Assembly (NCBI RefSeq): GCF_022809125.1
Contig: NZ_JALGBI010000003.1
Location: 372,001-436,000 of the forward strand
Direction: 5' to 3'
DNA: 64,000 nucleotides
DNA from: Variovorax terrae
GTDB lineage: Bacteria > Pseudomonadota > Gammaproteobacteria > Burkholderiales > Burkholderiaceae_C
Shown: in pieces, positions 15,271 through 25,728 of the stretch
How the letters are laid out: every line of letters begins with the position of its first letter
Numbering within the stretch: position 1 is the first letter of the stretch
Translations under genes and position numbers: made by a program
Notes under the pieces: model-generated
The model's input: only the letters and a program-made list of their open reading frames with translations
Told to the model about the DNA's origin: nothing
The model's database searches: none

Positions 15271-17295
15271 ATGGCAAACACCCAACTGATGGCCAACGCA
15301 GTCCGCGCGCTGGCCATGGACGCTGTACAACAAGCCAACTCCGGACATCCCGGCGCCCCCATGGGCATGGCCGACATCGCGGTTGCCCTCTGGGGCCGCC
15401 ACCTCCGGCACAACCCGCGCAACCCGCGCTGGGCCAACCGCGACCGCTTCGTGCTGTCCAACGGCCACGGCTCGATGCTGATCTATGCGCTGCTGCACCT
15501 CACCGGCTACAAGCTGCCGATCGGCGAGCTCAAGAACTTCCGCCAGCTGCACAGCATGACGCCTGGCCACCCCGAGGTGGGTTATGCGCCCGGCGTGGAA
15601 ACCACCACCGGCCCGCTGGGCCAGGGCCTCACCAACGCCGTGGGCATGGCGCTGGCCGAGAAACTGCTGGCCAAGGAGTTCAACCGCAAGGATGGCGAGG
15701 TGGACCACGCCATCGTCGACCACCACACCTACGTGTTCCTGGGCGACGGCTGCCTGATGGAAGGCGTCAGCCACGAGGCCGCGGCCCTGGCCGGTGCCTG
15801 GAAGCTCAACAAGCTGGTGGCGCTGTATGACGACAACGGCATCTCGATCGACGGCCAGGTCGCGCCCTGGTTCATCGACAACACCGCGCTGCGCTTCGCG
15901 GCCTACGGCTGGAACGTGATCGGCCCGATCGACGGCCACGACGTGGACGCGGTGGACCGTGCCATCGCCGACGCCAAGAACAGCGCCGACAAGCCCACCC
16001 TCATCATTTGCAAGACCCACATCGGCAAGGGCAGCCCGAACCGCCAGGACACGGCCAAGGCCCACGGCGAGCCGCTGGGCGCCGAGGAAATCAAGCTCAC
16101 GCGCGAGGCGCTGGGCTGGCCGTATGCGCCGTTCGAGATCCCGGCCGAGGTCTATGCCGACTGGGACGCCAAGGCCCAGGGCCTGGCCGCCGAGTCGGGT
16201 TGGGACGCCAAGTTCGCCGCCTACAAGGCCGCGCACCCCGAGCTGGCCCGCGAATTCGTGCGCCGCATGAAGGGCGAGCTGCCCAAGAACTTTGCCCAGG
16301 TGGCGGTGGACACCGCCGTGGCCGCCCACACCCAGGCCGAGACCGTGGCCTCGCGCAAGGCCTCGCAGCTCGCGCTCGAAGCCTTCACCGCCGCGCTGCC
16401 CGAGCTGCTGGGCGGCAGCGCCGACCTGACCGGCTCCAACCTCACCAACACCAAGAGCACGCCGAACCTGCGCTTCGACCTGGCCGGCGAGAGCAACGGC
16501 GGGCGCCACATCAACTACGGCGTGCGCGAGTTCGGCATGGCCGCCATCATGAACGGCATCGCGCTGCATGGCGGCTACATTCCCTACGGCGGCACCTTCC
16601 TCACCTTCAGCGACTACAGCCGCAACGCCATCCGCATGGCCGCGCTGATGAAGCAGCGCGTGATCCACGTGTTCACGCACGACTCCATCGGCCTGGGCGA
16701 GGACGGCCCGACCCACCAGTCGATCGAGCACGCGGCCAGCCTGCGCCTGATCCCCAACCTGGACGTCTGGCGCCCGGCCGACACCGCCGAGACCGCCGTG
16801 GCCTGGGCCGTGGCGCTGCAGCACAGCAACAAGCCGACGGCCTTGCTGCTGAGCCGCCAGAACCTGCCCTACGCGCCCAAGCGCGACCTGGGCGAGATCA
16901 GCCGCGGCGCCTACGTGCTGTCCGAGCCGGCCGACCTGGGCCTCAAGAAGAAGATGCAGGCGGTGATCATCGCCACCGGCTCCGAAGTGCAGCTCGCGCT
17001 CAAGGCGCAGGAGCTGCTGGTGGCGAAGAAGATCGCGGTCCGCGTCGTCTCCATGCCGGGCACCAACGCGTTCGACCGCCAGACCGAGGCCTACAAGGCC
17101 AGCGTGCTGCCGGCCGGCGTGCCGCGCATCGCGGTGGAGATGGGCGTCACCGATTTCTGGTGGAAGTACGGCGCGGCCGCCGTCGTGGGCATCGACACCT
17201 ACGGCGAGTCGGCGCCCGCGCCGGTGCTGTTCAAGCACTTCGGCTTCACCGCCGAGAACGTGGCCGAGACGGTGCAGGCCGTGCTCGCGAAATAA
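15271..17295 (+). CDS. tkt: Transketolase
   Basis: 674 residues. Thiamine-diphosphate enzyme of the pentose-phosphate and Calvin-type pathways. Visible motifs: [33 protein letters not shown], the ThDP-metal motif [19 protein letters not shown] ... LYDDN, and the pyrimidine-domain [23 protein letters not shown] precedes the ATG by about ten bases. Followed after 33 bp by gapA, a conserved pairing in Burkholderiales, so one transcript ending at the terminator near 18352. Confidence 0.97.
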   Translation: MANTQLMANAVRALAMDAVQQANSGHPGAPMGMADIAVALWGRHLRHNPRNPRWANRDRFVLSNGHGSMLIYALLHLTGYKLPIGELKNFRQLHSMTPGHPEVGYAPGVETTTGPLGQGLTNAVGMALAEKLLAKEFNRKDGEVDHAIVDHHTYVFLGDGCLMEGVSHEAAALAGAWKLNKLVALYDDNGISIDGQVAPWFIDNTALRFAAYGWNVIGPIDGHDVDAVDRAIADAKNSADKPTLIICKTHIGKGSPNRQDTAKAHGEPLGAEEIKLTREALGWPYAPFEIPAEVYADWDAKAQGLAAESGWDAKFAAYKAAHPELAREFVRRMKGELPKNFAQVAVDTAVAAHTQAETVASRKASQLALEAFTAALPELLGGSADLTGSNLTNTKSTPNLRFDLAGESNGGRHINYGVREFGMAAIMNGIALHGGYIPYGGTFLTFSDYSRNAIRMAALMKQRVIHVFTHDSIGLGEDGPTHQSIEHAASLRLIPNLDVWRPADTAETAVAWAVALQHSNKPTALLLSRQNLPYAPKRDLGEISRGAYVLSEPADLGLKKKMQAVIIATGSEVQLALKAQELLVAKKIAVRVVSMPGTNAFDRQTEAYKASVLPAGVPRIAVEMGVTDFWWKYGAAAVVGIDTYGESAPAPVLFKHFGFTAENVAETVQAVLAK

Positions 17296-18327
<1,032 letters not shown>

Positions 18328-18351
18328 ACCCGCCCGGCTGGCTCAAAACAG

Positions 18352-18375
18352 AACGCGCCTTCGGGCGCGTTTTTT
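18352..18375 (+). terminator. Intrinsic terminator after gapA
   Basis: Eight-base stem AACGCGCC/GGCGCGTT (18352-18359 and 18364-18371) closed by a TTCG tetraloop, running into six T residues. Sits between the convergent gapA and DUF3820 genes. Confidence 0.9.
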
Positions 18376-18388
18376 CTGGGCGGAACCC

Positions 18389-18607
18389 TCATTTTTGGCC
18401 GCGGCGCAGCGGCGCCAGCAGCGGCTTCAGGCCGTTGTGGTCGATCTCCTGCATCAGCGCCAGCAGCCGGCCGATCTCGCCGGGCGGAAAGCCCTCGCGC
18501 GCGAACCAGTTGAGGTAGTTGCCCGGCAGGTCGGCGATCAGGCAGCCCTTGTGCTTGCCGAACGGCATCTCGCGCGTGACCAGTTTTTCCAGATCCTCGG
18601 GGCTCAT
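18389..18607 (-). CDS. DUF3820 family protein
   Basis: 72 residues. MPFGKHKGCLIADLPGNYL and WFAREGFPPGEIG match DUF3820, sometimes labelled putative quorum-sensing-regulated virulence factor after a Pseudomonas member; the biochemical role is unknown. One base separates its ATG from the stop of the upstream sui1-like gene, so the two are translationally linked. Confidence 0.85.
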   Translation of the reverse strand: MSPEDLEKLVTREMPFGKHKGCLIADLPGNYLNWFAREGFPPGEIGRLLALMQEIDHNGLKPLLAPLRRGQK

Positions 18608-18608
18608 G

Positions 18609-18980
18609 TCAGCCGCCGGCCCGCTTGACGTGAAAGCCCTGCTTCTGCAGCGCAGCGATCACGGTGTCGCGGTGGTCGCCCTGCACCTCGATCACGCCGT
18701 CTTTCACCGTGCCGCCCGAGCCGCAGGCGGCCTTGAGCTGCTTGCCGAGCTGCTCCAGCGCCGGTGTGTCGAGCGGCACACCCGCAACCACGGTCACCCC
18801 CTTGCCGCGCCGGCCCTTGGTGTCCAGCGAGACGCGCACGGTGCCATCGGACGGCGGCGCTGCCTTGCCGAGCGCCTTGCACACGCATTGGGCCACCGGC
18901 TGGCGGCAGGCCGGGCACATGCGGCCCGCCTCGGTGGAGTAGACGAGGCCGCTGCGCGCGAACGCATCACGCATCGACAT
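18609..18980 (-). CDS. SUI1/eIF1-like translation factor (YciH family)
   Basis: 123 residues. An N-terminal four-cysteine cluster (CPACRQPVAQCVC at about 22-34) precedes the SUI1 fold: VRVSLDTKGRRGKGVTVVAG, then LKAACGSGGTVKDGVIEVQG and a C-terminal helix. E. coli YciH influences initiation fidelity in vitro; the physiological role is unsettled. Five bases separate it from slyD upstream. Confidence 0.9.
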   Translation of the reverse strand: MSMRDAFARSGLVYSTEAGRMCPACRQPVAQCVCKALGKAAPPSDGTVRVSLDTKGRRGKGVTVVAGVPLDTPALEQLGKQLKAACGSGGTVKDGVIEVQGDHRDTVIAALQKQGFHVKRAGG

Positions 18981-18985
18981 GCTCT

Positions 18986-19462
18986 TCAGTGGTGATGCCC
19001 GTGCTCGCCGTGCACGTGGCGGTGGGCAATCTCTTCTTCGCTGGCGGCGCGCACGCCGGTCACGGCCAGCGAGAAGCGCAAGGTCTTGCCCGCGAACGGA
19101 TGGTTGCCGTCGAGCAGCACCACCGGCCCCTTGATCTTGATCACATGGAACACCTGCTCGCGCCCATCGTCGGTGTGGCCGCGCAGCTGGCCGCCCACCT
19201 TCACGCCCGGCGGGAACTCGCTGCGCGGGATGCTGCGGGCCAGGCCCTCGTCGCGCACGCCGAAGGCGTCTTCGGGCGCCAGTTGCAGCGTGGTCTGGTA
19301 GCCGGCCTGCTGGCCTTCCAGCGCGGCCTCGATCTTGGGGAAGGTGTTGTCGTACCCGCCATGCAGATAGACCATGGGCTCCTTGCTTTCTTCCAGCAGC
19401 TTGCCCTGCGCATCGGCGACTTTGTAGCGGAGGGTGACGACGGTGTCTTTGGTGATGTTCAT
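18986..19462 (-). CDS. slyD: FKBP-type peptidyl-prolyl isomerase, SlyD-like
   Basis: 158 residues. SlyD organisation: FKBP half (VVTLRYKVADAQGKLLEES), inserted-flap chaperone domain (LQLAPEDAFGVRDEGLARSI to VIKIKGPVVLLDGNHPFAGK) and a short His-rich metal-binding tail (HRHVHGEHGHHH). Acts as cytoplasmic prolyl isomerase, chaperone and nickel reservoir. ATG 19462 fits the family start MNITKDTVV; the longer open frame adds a non-homologous leader. First gene of a slyD-sui1-DUF3820 unit. Confidence 0.93.
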   Translation of the reverse strand: MNITKDTVVTLRYKVADAQGKLLEESKEPMVYLHGGYDNTFPKIEAALEGQQAGYQTTLQLAPEDAFGVRDEGLARSIPRSEFPPGVKVGGQLRGHTDDGREQVFHVIKIKGPVVLLDGNHPFAGKTLRFSLAVTGVRAASEEEIAHRHVHGEHGHHH

Positions 19463-19742
19463 GGCGCTATTCTCCCGCGCTTTGGCTCCGGCCCGGGTTG
19501 CGCGGGGCTGGCGTCCTGGCTCCGCGTCCGGTGGCTTGGCCGCGCCAACAGCCGCAGCAAAGCCGCCATGGCGAGGGTAGTGCGCCAAGGCATTTGCGAA
19601 TTTTTGGCGAGGATTGTTGAGTTATTTGTTCAAATCACCGGCGATGGGTCGGCTATCGTCAAGGCTCGCGCGCCGGGCCGGCGTCAAGGGCTTGCCGCGG
19701 CGCCATGGCTCCTCCCACTCTCACTCCTTTCACCGCCTCTTC
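19463..19742. promoter_or_regulatory. Intergenic region with a candidate LysR-type box
   Basis: 280 bp between slyD and the first FAH gene with no convincing gene. An AT-rich island at 19590-19640 contains TTGA-N9-TCAA at 19617-19633, which includes the T-N11-A pattern of LysR-type binding sites. The regulator encoded at 20741 is the obvious candidate. Nothing else recognisable. Confidence 0.35.
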
Positions 19743-20744
19743 ATGAAACTGATTACCTTTGTGCCGTCCCCTGCAGCGCACGGTGCGGCCGGCCCGCGCC
19801 TGGGGGCGCTGGTCGATTCCCGTCAGGTGCTGGATCTGGCGCAGGCTGCCGAGCTGCATGCCGGCCGGGCCGATCCGCGCTTTGCCTCGATGCTGGCGTT
19901 GATCCAGGCCGGCGAGGCCGCATGGGACGATGCCCGTGCCCTGCTCGCCGAGGCACCGTCCGCCGCCCTGCTCGATCGGGCCCGGGTTACCTTGCGCGCG
20001 CCCTTGCCGCTTCCCGAGTCGATCCGCGATTTCGCCAACTACGAGCTTCATGTGCGCCAGGCCATCCGATCCGCCATGACGCTGCGCGCCAACGCCACCC
20101 CGGATCCGGCTGCCGCCTTGCAGCGCTTCAGGGAGGCGGGCATGTTCGAGATTCCCCAGGTCTGGTTTGACATGCCCCTGTACTACAAGGGCAACCGGTT
20201 CAGCTGCATCGGGCATGGCCAGCCGGTGCAGTGGCCGGCCTTTGCCGAAAAAATGGACTATGAGCTGGAGCTCGCGGTGGTGATCGGCAAGACCGCGCGC
20301 GATGTGCCGCCCGAGCGGGCGATGGACGCCGTGTTTGGCTACACCATCTACAACGATTTCAGCGCCCGCGACATGCAGGCAAAGGAAACCAGCTTCCGCA
20401 TGGGGCCGGCCAAGGGCAAGGACTTCGATACCGGCAATGCCTTCGGCCCGTGCATCGTGACGCGCGACGAACTGCCCGATCCGCTGGCCCTGGCCATGTC
20501 GGTCCGCGTCAATGGCGAGCTGAAGGTGAGCACCACATCGGCCGGCATGCAGCACGACATTGCTGCATGCATCAGCCATGTGAGCCGGTCGGAAACCCTC
20601 CATCCGGGCGAGATTTTCGGAATGGGCACCCTGGGCAACGGCTGCGGCTACGAGTCGCTCAGCTTTCTTGCCGCCGGGGATGTGGTCGAGCTGGAGGTCG
20701 AGGGCATCGGCATCCTGCGCAATCAGCTGATGGCACGCGAATGA
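19743..20744 (+). CDS. Fumarylacetoacetate hydrolase family protein (1)
   Basis: 333 residues. FAH-domain metal site residues are visible in AEKMDYELELAVVIGK (two acidic ligands) and GYTIYNDFSARDMQ, followed by KGKDFDTGNAFGPCIVTRDEL and GNGCGYESLSFLAAGDVVELEVEGIG. The family hydrolyses or decarboxylates beta-diketones and 2-oxo acids, usually late in aromatic or sugar-acid catabolism; the substrate here is not identifiable. ATG 19743 gives MKLITFVPS, a typical start. The stop overlaps the LysR start by four bases. Confidence 0.85.
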   Translation: MKLITFVPSPAAHGAAGPRLGALVDSRQVLDLAQAAELHAGRADPRFASMLALIQAGEAAWDDARALLAEAPSAALLDRARVTLRAPLPLPESIRDFANYELHVRQAIRSAMTLRANATPDPAAALQRFREAGMFEIPQVWFDMPLYYKGNRFSCIGHGQPVQWPAFAEKMDYELELAVVIGKTARDVPPERAMDAVFGYTIYNDFSARDMQAKETSFRMGPAKGKDFDTGNAFGPCIVTRDELPDPLALAMSVRVNGELKVSTTSAGMQHDIAACISHVSRSETLHPGEIFGMGTLGNGCGYESLSFLAAGDVVELEVEGIGILRNQLMARE

Positions 20745-21658
20745 ACATCAACCTCAAGCAGCTCAAGGCGTTCCTGGCCGTCTACCAGACCCGAAAATTC
20801 GGGAGCGCGTCGGAGCGCCTGTTTCTGACGCATTCGGCGGTGAGCGTGCTGATTCGCCAGCTCGAATCGGAGGTGGGCCAGCGGCTGTTTGACCGGACGA
20901 CGCGCACGCTCCGGCCGACGGCGGCGGCGAATGACCTGTACCCGATCGCCGAGCGCGTGCTGCGCGAACTAGGCTCGATCAACGAGCACTTCAAGAGCTT
21001 CTCGAGCGGCGCGCAGGGACGGCTGACGTTTGCGGTCACGCCCGTCATCGCCGTCAACCTGGCACCGAAGGCGATCCGTGCCTTTTCGGAACTCCATCCG
21101 GGTGTTCAGGTGATCGTCGAGGACTGCGCGCCGGCCCAGTTCGCGGAGCGGCTGCTGTCCGACCAGGTCGAGTTCGGCATCGGGACGCCCGAGCAGATCA
21201 CGTCCGAGATCGAGTGCGAAACCCTGATCAAGGGCTACCTGTGCGCAGTCATGCGGGTGACGGATCCCTTAGCGCGCGATGAGCTCGTGCGCTGGGTGGA
21301 GCTCAAGGGGCAGCCCGTCATCGCCGTCAAGCCCGGGTATGGCATCCGCCACTCGATCGATGCCGCGGTGAGCGAGTCCGGCGCCAACATCCGCTTTGCC
21401 CACGAGGTGTCTTACCTGATGACGGCGCTGGCCTTCGCCGCCGAGGGCATGGGGATCGCCATCCTGCCGTCCTCGCTGGTGTCCCAGGTCAAGTACCCGC
21501 AGGTGGTGGCGCGCCGGCTGGTGGCGCCCACCGTGACGCGGGACGTCTGCATCATGACCAAGCGCGGGGCCACGCTGTCGCCCGCGGCCGATGCCTTCCT
21601 GGCCCTGATGCGTGCCGGGCTGAGCGATGGCCGGATCCCGCTGACGCCGGCGTTCTAG
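20741..21658 (+). CDS. LysR-family transcriptional regulator
   Basis: 305 residues. N-terminal winged helix-turn-helix MNINLKQLKAFLAVYQTRKF ... SAVSVLIRQLESEVGQRLFD and a periplasmic-binding-protein-like effector domain. It overlaps the upstream FAH gene by ATGA, so it is co-transcribed with it rather than divergent, which is less usual for the family. Likely regulates the FAH/porin/Bug locus in response to a pathway intermediate. Confidence 0.92.
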   Translation: MNINLKQLKAFLAVYQTRKFGSASERLFLTHSAVSVLIRQLESEVGQRLFDRTTRTLRPTAAANDLYPIAERVLRELGSINEHFKSFSSGAQGRLTFAVTPVIAVNLAPKAIRAFSELHPGVQVIVEDCAPAQFAERLLSDQVEFGIGTPEQITSEIECETLIKGYLCAVMRVTDPLARDELVRWVELKGQPVIAVKPGYGIRHSIDAAVSESGANIRFAHEVSYLMTALAFAAEGMGIAILPSSLVSQVKYPQVVARRLVAPTVTRDVCIMTKRGATLSPAADAFLALMRAGLSDGRIPLTPAF

Positions 21659-21940
21659 CTCGGCGAGGGCCTTGCCGGATTTGTGAAACTTCATCAAAAA
21701 GGCGCGACAACTATTCGTTTTACGCCCTTCTCCATCGGGGTTGTAATGCGCTCCTTTCCAGAAGCCAAGGAAGCGCCCTTTGTCAGATCGCCGATTCTCC
21801 CCAGCTCATTCGAGAGGCTTGCCTCCGGGAGGTGAGCCGTGGCGCGGTGCCCTGGTGCGAGCGCTTTGCGCGCCGCCGAGCGCCTGTTCGGCCCGCGGCG
21901 CGGCCATGGATCCTACCCACCGATAGACAAGGAAATTTTG
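21659..21940 (+). promoter_or_regulatory. Intergenic region upstream of the second FAH gene
   Basis: 282 bp. The AT-rich stretch 21680-21725 holds a small inverted repeat TGAA-AC-TTCA (21684-21693) flanked by TTTG and TCAAA and is the likely promoter/regulator site. The rest (21780-21930) is GC-rich and codes for nothing I recognise. Confidence 0.35.
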
Positions 21941-22930
21941 ATGAAACTCGCAAGCATCCGGCAGGCCTCCCGCGTGGCGCTGATCGTTGAGTTGCCGGAC
22001 GGCGGCGCGGCGCTGCTGGAAGACCTGTACCGCGCCGCTGCGCTCGGCGAAGCGCCCGCCAGCCTGCAGGCCCTGATCGAACGCGGCGACGCAGAAGTGG
22101 TGCGGCTGCGTGCCGCCCTGCCGCTGCATGCGAGCCGGCTGCCCCTGGTTGCGCTGGAGTCGGTTGATTGGCTGGCGCCGCAGCCGCGCACCGGCAAGAT
22201 CCTGGGTATTGCCGTGAACAACCGCAATCTGAACCGGGTGGCCTTTCGCGAACCGACCCATCCCATGATCTTCATGAAGTCGTCGACTTCGCTGACGGGG
22301 CATCAAAAGCCCATCGAGATCCTGCAGGACCACGGCTACACCATTCCCGAGCCCGAGCTGTGCGCCGTGCTCGGCAAGGGTGGCAAGAACATCGCGGAGA
22401 AGGATGCCTTGTCCTGCGTGTTCGGATACACCATCACCAACGACATCACCGCCAGCGGCGTGAAATTCTCGATGGACTCCGTGGCGCTGAACATCGGGGC
22501 CCAAAACATGCGCCCGCACCACACGGTATGGCGCGAGAAGCACGGTCCCGACGATGGCTTTCTCTACTTCACCTACCACACCCGTTCCAAGGCGTCGGAC
22601 ACCTTCAGCCCGATGGGCCCGTGGCTCACGCTGGCGGCCGATGTGCCCGATCCCAACAAGCTGGCCGTGCGCAGCTGGGTCAACGGCGAGCTCTATACCG
22701 AAGACAGCACTGCGAACTACCTGTTCCCGCTGCAGCGGTGCATTGCCGAGGCCAGCCGCTTCCTGACCCTGGAGGCCGGCGACATCATCCATTTTGGCAC
22801 CGCGGGCGCGGGAACCGAGAAGTTCCCGATGGGCAACCGCTCCGTGAACCTGTTCGAAATGGATGGCGCCACGGTGGACGTGGAGTTCGAGGGGCTGGGC
22901 CGCCTCAGCAACGTCGTCAAACGCATCTAG
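21941..22930 (+). CDS. Fumarylacetoacetate hydrolase family protein (2)
   Basis: 329 residues, only distantly similar to the first FAH protein. FAH fold blocks: GKILGIAVNNRNLN, the metal ligands in TIPEPELCAVLGKGGKN and GYTITNDITASGVKFSM, then FSPMGPWLTLAADVPDPNKL and EAGDIIHFGTAGAGTEKFPM. Substrate unknown. Starts ATG 21941 with AAGGAA eight bases upstream. Followed by a porin; with the VOC and Bug proteins it forms a small catabolic/transport locus. Confidence 0.85.
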   Translation: MKLASIRQASRVALIVELPDGGAALLEDLYRAAALGEAPASLQALIERGDAEVVRLRAALPLHASRLPLVALESVDWLAPQPRTGKILGIAVNNRNLNRVAFREPTHPMIFMKSSTSLTGHQKPIEILQDHGYTIPEPELCAVLGKGGKNIAEKDALSCVFGYTITNDITASGVKFSMDSVALNIGAQNMRPHHTVWREKHGPDDGFLYFTYHTRSKASDTFSPMGPWLTLAADVPDPNKLAVRSWVNGELYTEDSTANYLFPLQRCIAEASRFLTLEAGDIIHFGTAGAGTEKFPMGNRSVNLFEMDGATVDVEFEGLGRLSNVVKRI

Positions 22931-22958
22931 CCCGCAGCCCCTGTTCCGGTTCGCTGCC

Positions 22959-22992
22959 CGTCCTGCAGGCCGCAGGGCGGCAGGACGTTTTA
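22959..22992 (+). terminator. Candidate terminator/attenuator before the porin gene
   Basis: Eight-base stem CGTCCTGC/GCAGGACG (22959-22966 and 22980-22987) with a 13-nt loop, followed by TTTTA. It would separate the FAH gene from the porin or attenuate read-through. Confidence 0.5.
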
Positions 22993-23015
22993 TGTTCTAT
23001 CAGGAGACTTTCACC

Positions 23016-24164
23016 ATGAAAAAAACACTTCTCACCACGCTCGGATTGGCATGCGCGGCAGCCGCCCATGCCCAATCGTCCGTGACCCTGTTCGGCGTGA
23101 TCGACACCGGCGTGCAGTACGGCTCGGGCAGCGTGTCCAAGCGAACGGCAGTGCAGGGCGTGGGCGGCAACCTGGCCACCCGCCTCGGCTTTCGCGGCAC
23201 GGAGGACCTGGGCGGCGGCCTGGCCGCCAGCTTCTGGCTGGAGGCCGGCCTGAACAGCGACGACGGCACCGGCGCGGCCTCCAGCGCCAACAACCAGGCA
23301 GTGGGCGCCTTCAACCCCGCCACCGGCGCCAATCCCGCGGTGCGGTCCGGCACGCAGGGGCTGACCTTCAACCGGCGCTCCACCGTGAGCCTGAGCGGCG
23401 GCTTCGGCGAGATCCGCGTGGGCCGGGATTTCACGCCCTCGTTCTGGAACCATGCGTTCGATCCCTTCACCTTGCTGGGCGTGGGCGCGGCGCTGGAGTA
23501 CACGGCCGGCTTGCGCGTGAACGGTCCGACCGACGGCACGCTCGCGCGCGCCTCCAATTCCGTGGGCTATTTCCTGCCCGACAATCTCGGAGGCTTCTAC
23601 GGGCAGGCCATGTATGCCCTGGGCGAAAACGCTTCCAATTCGGCCAACGCCGGCGACGGCCGCTATGTCGGCTTCCGCGTGGGGCACCGGCAGGGGCCCT
23701 GGAATGTGGCGTTCGCCAGCGGCAAGACCAGCCAGACGATCAAGGCCACTGCGGGCGGCAGCTACACCGACACCAGCATTGCCGGTTCCTACGATTTCGG
23801 CGTGGCCCGCGCCATCGCCATCTATGACCTGCAGAAGCAGCAGCAAGCCTCTGGCGCGGGCTCGGCGGACCGCGCCTCGCGTGGCTGGATGATGGCGGTG
23901 ACCGTTCCTGTGGGCGTTGGCCTCGTCAAGGTGAGCTATGGCGTTTCGAAGAAGACGGACGCAAGCGTCGCGTCGGTCGATGGCAACAAGGCGTCGCAGC
24001 TGGCGCTCGGCTATGTCCACAACCTGAGCCAGCGGACCGCGCTGTATGCCACCTGGGCCCAGGTGCGCAACAGCGGCGGCTCGAGCTTCGCGGTGGGCGG
24101 CGGCGTGACCGGGGCCAACCAGAGCGCTTCGGGCATCGATCTGGGCATCCGGCATTCCTTCTGA
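23016..24164 (+). CDS. Gram-negative porin
   Basis: 382 residues. A signal peptide (MKKTLLTTLGLACAAAAHA) precedes SSVTLFGVIDTGVQY, the canonical first strand of beta-proteobacterial trimeric porins (porin_4/OmpC-like). Alternating amphipathic strands continue to a terminal Phe (GIRHSF), the outer-membrane assembly signal. Forms a 16-strand outer-membrane channel. AGGAGA precedes the ATG. In this locus it may admit the substrate handled by the FAH proteins. Confidence 0.93.
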   Translation: MKKTLLTTLGLACAAAAHAQSSVTLFGVIDTGVQYGSGSVSKRTAVQGVGGNLATRLGFRGTEDLGGGLAASFWLEAGLNSDDGTGAASSANNQAVGAFNPATGANPAVRSGTQGLTFNRRSTVSLSGGFGEIRVGRDFTPSFWNHAFDPFTLLGVGAALEYTAGLRVNGPTDGTLARASNSVGYFLPDNLGGFYGQAMYALGENASNSANAGDGRYVGFRVGHRQGPWNVAFASGKTSQTIKATAGGSYTDTSIAGSYDFGVARAIAIYDLQKQQQASGAGSADRASRGWMMAVTVPVGVGLVKVSYGVSKKTDASVASVDGNKASQLALGYVHNLSQRTALYATWAQVRNSGGSSFAVGGGVTGANQSASGIDLGIRHSF

Positions 24165-24172
24165 GGCGCGCC

Positions 24173-24583
24173 ATGGCAGACAAAGCAGAAGATTCCGGAG
24201 CGCCCCTGTTCCAGGGCATCGACCACATCGACATGGCGGTGGAGGACGTGGAGGCCGTGGCGGCGTTCTACATCGGCCTCGGGTTCGAGGTTGCCCGGCG
24301 CACCGACCATGCGGGCGGTGCCGTGGAGTTGCGCTTTCCCGGTCCCGGCGCGCAGCCGGTGCTCGAGCTCATCCCCTGCGTCAAGCCGGACGGGACGCGC
24401 ATCGCGAATCCCGGCATCCGCCACATCGGCCTGCTGTGCCAGGATATCGGCAAGGCGCACGCCGTGCTCAGCGCCCGGGGCGTGGCCTTCAAGAACGAGC
24501 CGCGATTCGTGCCTTCGACGAAGCGCTGGCTTGCCAATACCTATGATCCCTCGGGTGCCATCGTGCAACTGGTGGGTCTTTAG
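24173..24583 (+). CDS. VOC (glyoxalase/dioxygenase fold) protein
   Basis: 136 residues, a single-module VOC protein: GIDHIDMAVEDVEAVAAFYI (metal His), GFEVARRTDHAGGAVELRF, HIGLLCQDIGKAH (second His) and YDPSGAIVQLVGL (C-terminal block). Members act as lyases, isomerases such as methylmalonyl-CoA epimerase, or dioxygenases; the specific reaction cannot be given. Begins 8 bp after the porin stop. Confidence 0.82.
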   Translation: MADKAEDSGAPLFQGIDHIDMAVEDVEAVAAFYIGLGFEVARRTDHAGGAVELRFPGPGAQPVLELIPCVKPDGTRIANPGIRHIGLLCQDIGKAHAVLSARGVAFKNEPRFVPSTKRWLANTYDPSGAIVQLVGL

Positions 24584-24684
24584 CGCCACGGGCCGGCGCG
24601 TGGCCGAGCGCCGCGCACCGGCCCAGGTTTTTCTGACCCTGATGCCGACCAAAGCATCCGATACCGATTCAAGAGACCAACGTC

Positions 24685-25674
24685 ATGACCTCAACTCTTC
24701 TCAACCGGCGCCAGACGCTGGCCATGCTGGCGGCCCTGGGCGGCGCGGGCGCGTCCCTGGCGGACAACGCGGCCTTTCCTCTGAACAAGCCGATCCGCAT
24801 CATTGCGCCGAGCGCCGGCGGCGGCCCGACCGACGCGGTGGCACGCATCCTGGCCGAGCGGCTGGCACCGGTCTTCAAGGTGCCGGTGATCGTGGACAAC
24901 AAGCCCGGCGCCGTGGGCGCCATCGCCCTGGATGCGGCGGCCAAGTCTCCGCCCGACGGCCACACGCTGGTGGTCGGCTTCGTGTCGGCCAACATCATCC
25001 ATCCCCTGCTCAACCCGAAGGTGCCGTTTGACGCGCGCAAGGATTTCACGCCGATCACCCAGGTGATGTCGGGCGGCGTGAACCTGATGGCGCATCCCTC
25101 CTTGCCGGCCAACACCCTGCAGGAGTTCATCGCCTATGCCAAAAAGCAGCCGCAACCGATGAGCTATGGCTCATTCGGCAGCGGCTCGACGGCCCATCTG
25201 GCCGGCGAGTACCTGCAGACGCTCACGGGCATCAAGATGGCGCACGTGCCCTACAAGTCCGCGACGGCACTGGTCAACGACCTCGTGGGCGGGCACGTGA
25301 TGGTGGGCTTCACCGACACGACCAACGCCGCCGCCCAGATCCGCACGGGCCGGCTCAAGGGCATCGCGCAGACGGGCACGGTGCGGGCGCCATCGCTGAA
25401 AGACGTGCCAACCATGCAGGAGCAAGGTGTTCCGTTCACGGCCGGCGCCTGGAACGGCATTTTCGGCCCGGCCCATATGCCGCCCGCGGTGATCGAGCGG
25501 CTGAACCGGGAGATCGTGCAGATCCTGAAGGCGCCGGACCTGCAGGACCGCTGGATCACGGCCATCGGCTACCCGCCGGTGCCGACCTCCTCGGCTGAAT
25601 TCGCGCAGATCGTCAAGAGCGACTTCGACACCTGGCAGAAGGTGATCACTGCCTCCAAGATCACGCTCGACTGA
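24685..25674 (+). CDS. Bug-family tripartite tricarboxylate transporter solute-binding protein
   Basis: 329 residues. A twin-Arg-like leader with RRQTLAMLAALGGAGASLA is followed by the Bug hallmark KPIRIIAPSAGGGPTDAVARI and KVPVIVDNKPGAVGAIALDA, with HVPYKSATALVNDLVGGHV later. Bug proteins bind carboxylates in the periplasm; no TctA/TctB membrane partners are in the window, as is common for the very numerous orphan Bug proteins of this family. Last gene of the FAH/porin locus. Confidence 0.92.
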   Translation: MTSTLLNRRQTLAMLAALGGAGASLADNAAFPLNKPIRIIAPSAGGGPTDAVARILAERLAPVFKVPVIVDNKPGAVGAIALDAAAKSPPDGHTLVVGFVSANIIHPLLNPKVPFDARKDFTPITQVMSGGVNLMAHPSLPANTLQEFIAYAKKQPQPMSYGSFGSGSTAHLAGEYLQTLTGIKMAHVPYKSATALVNDLVGGHVMVGFTDTTNAAAQIRTGRLKGIAQTGTVRAPSLKDVPTMQEQGVPFTAGAWNGIFGPAHMPPAVIERLNREIVQILKAPDLQDRWITAIGYPPVPTSSAEFAQIVKSDFDTWQKVITASKITLD

Positions 25675-25728
25675 CGCCGTCTGCGCGTGCGGCGTGCCGC
25701 GCGGGCCTGCTCCGCTGGCGCAGGCCGC

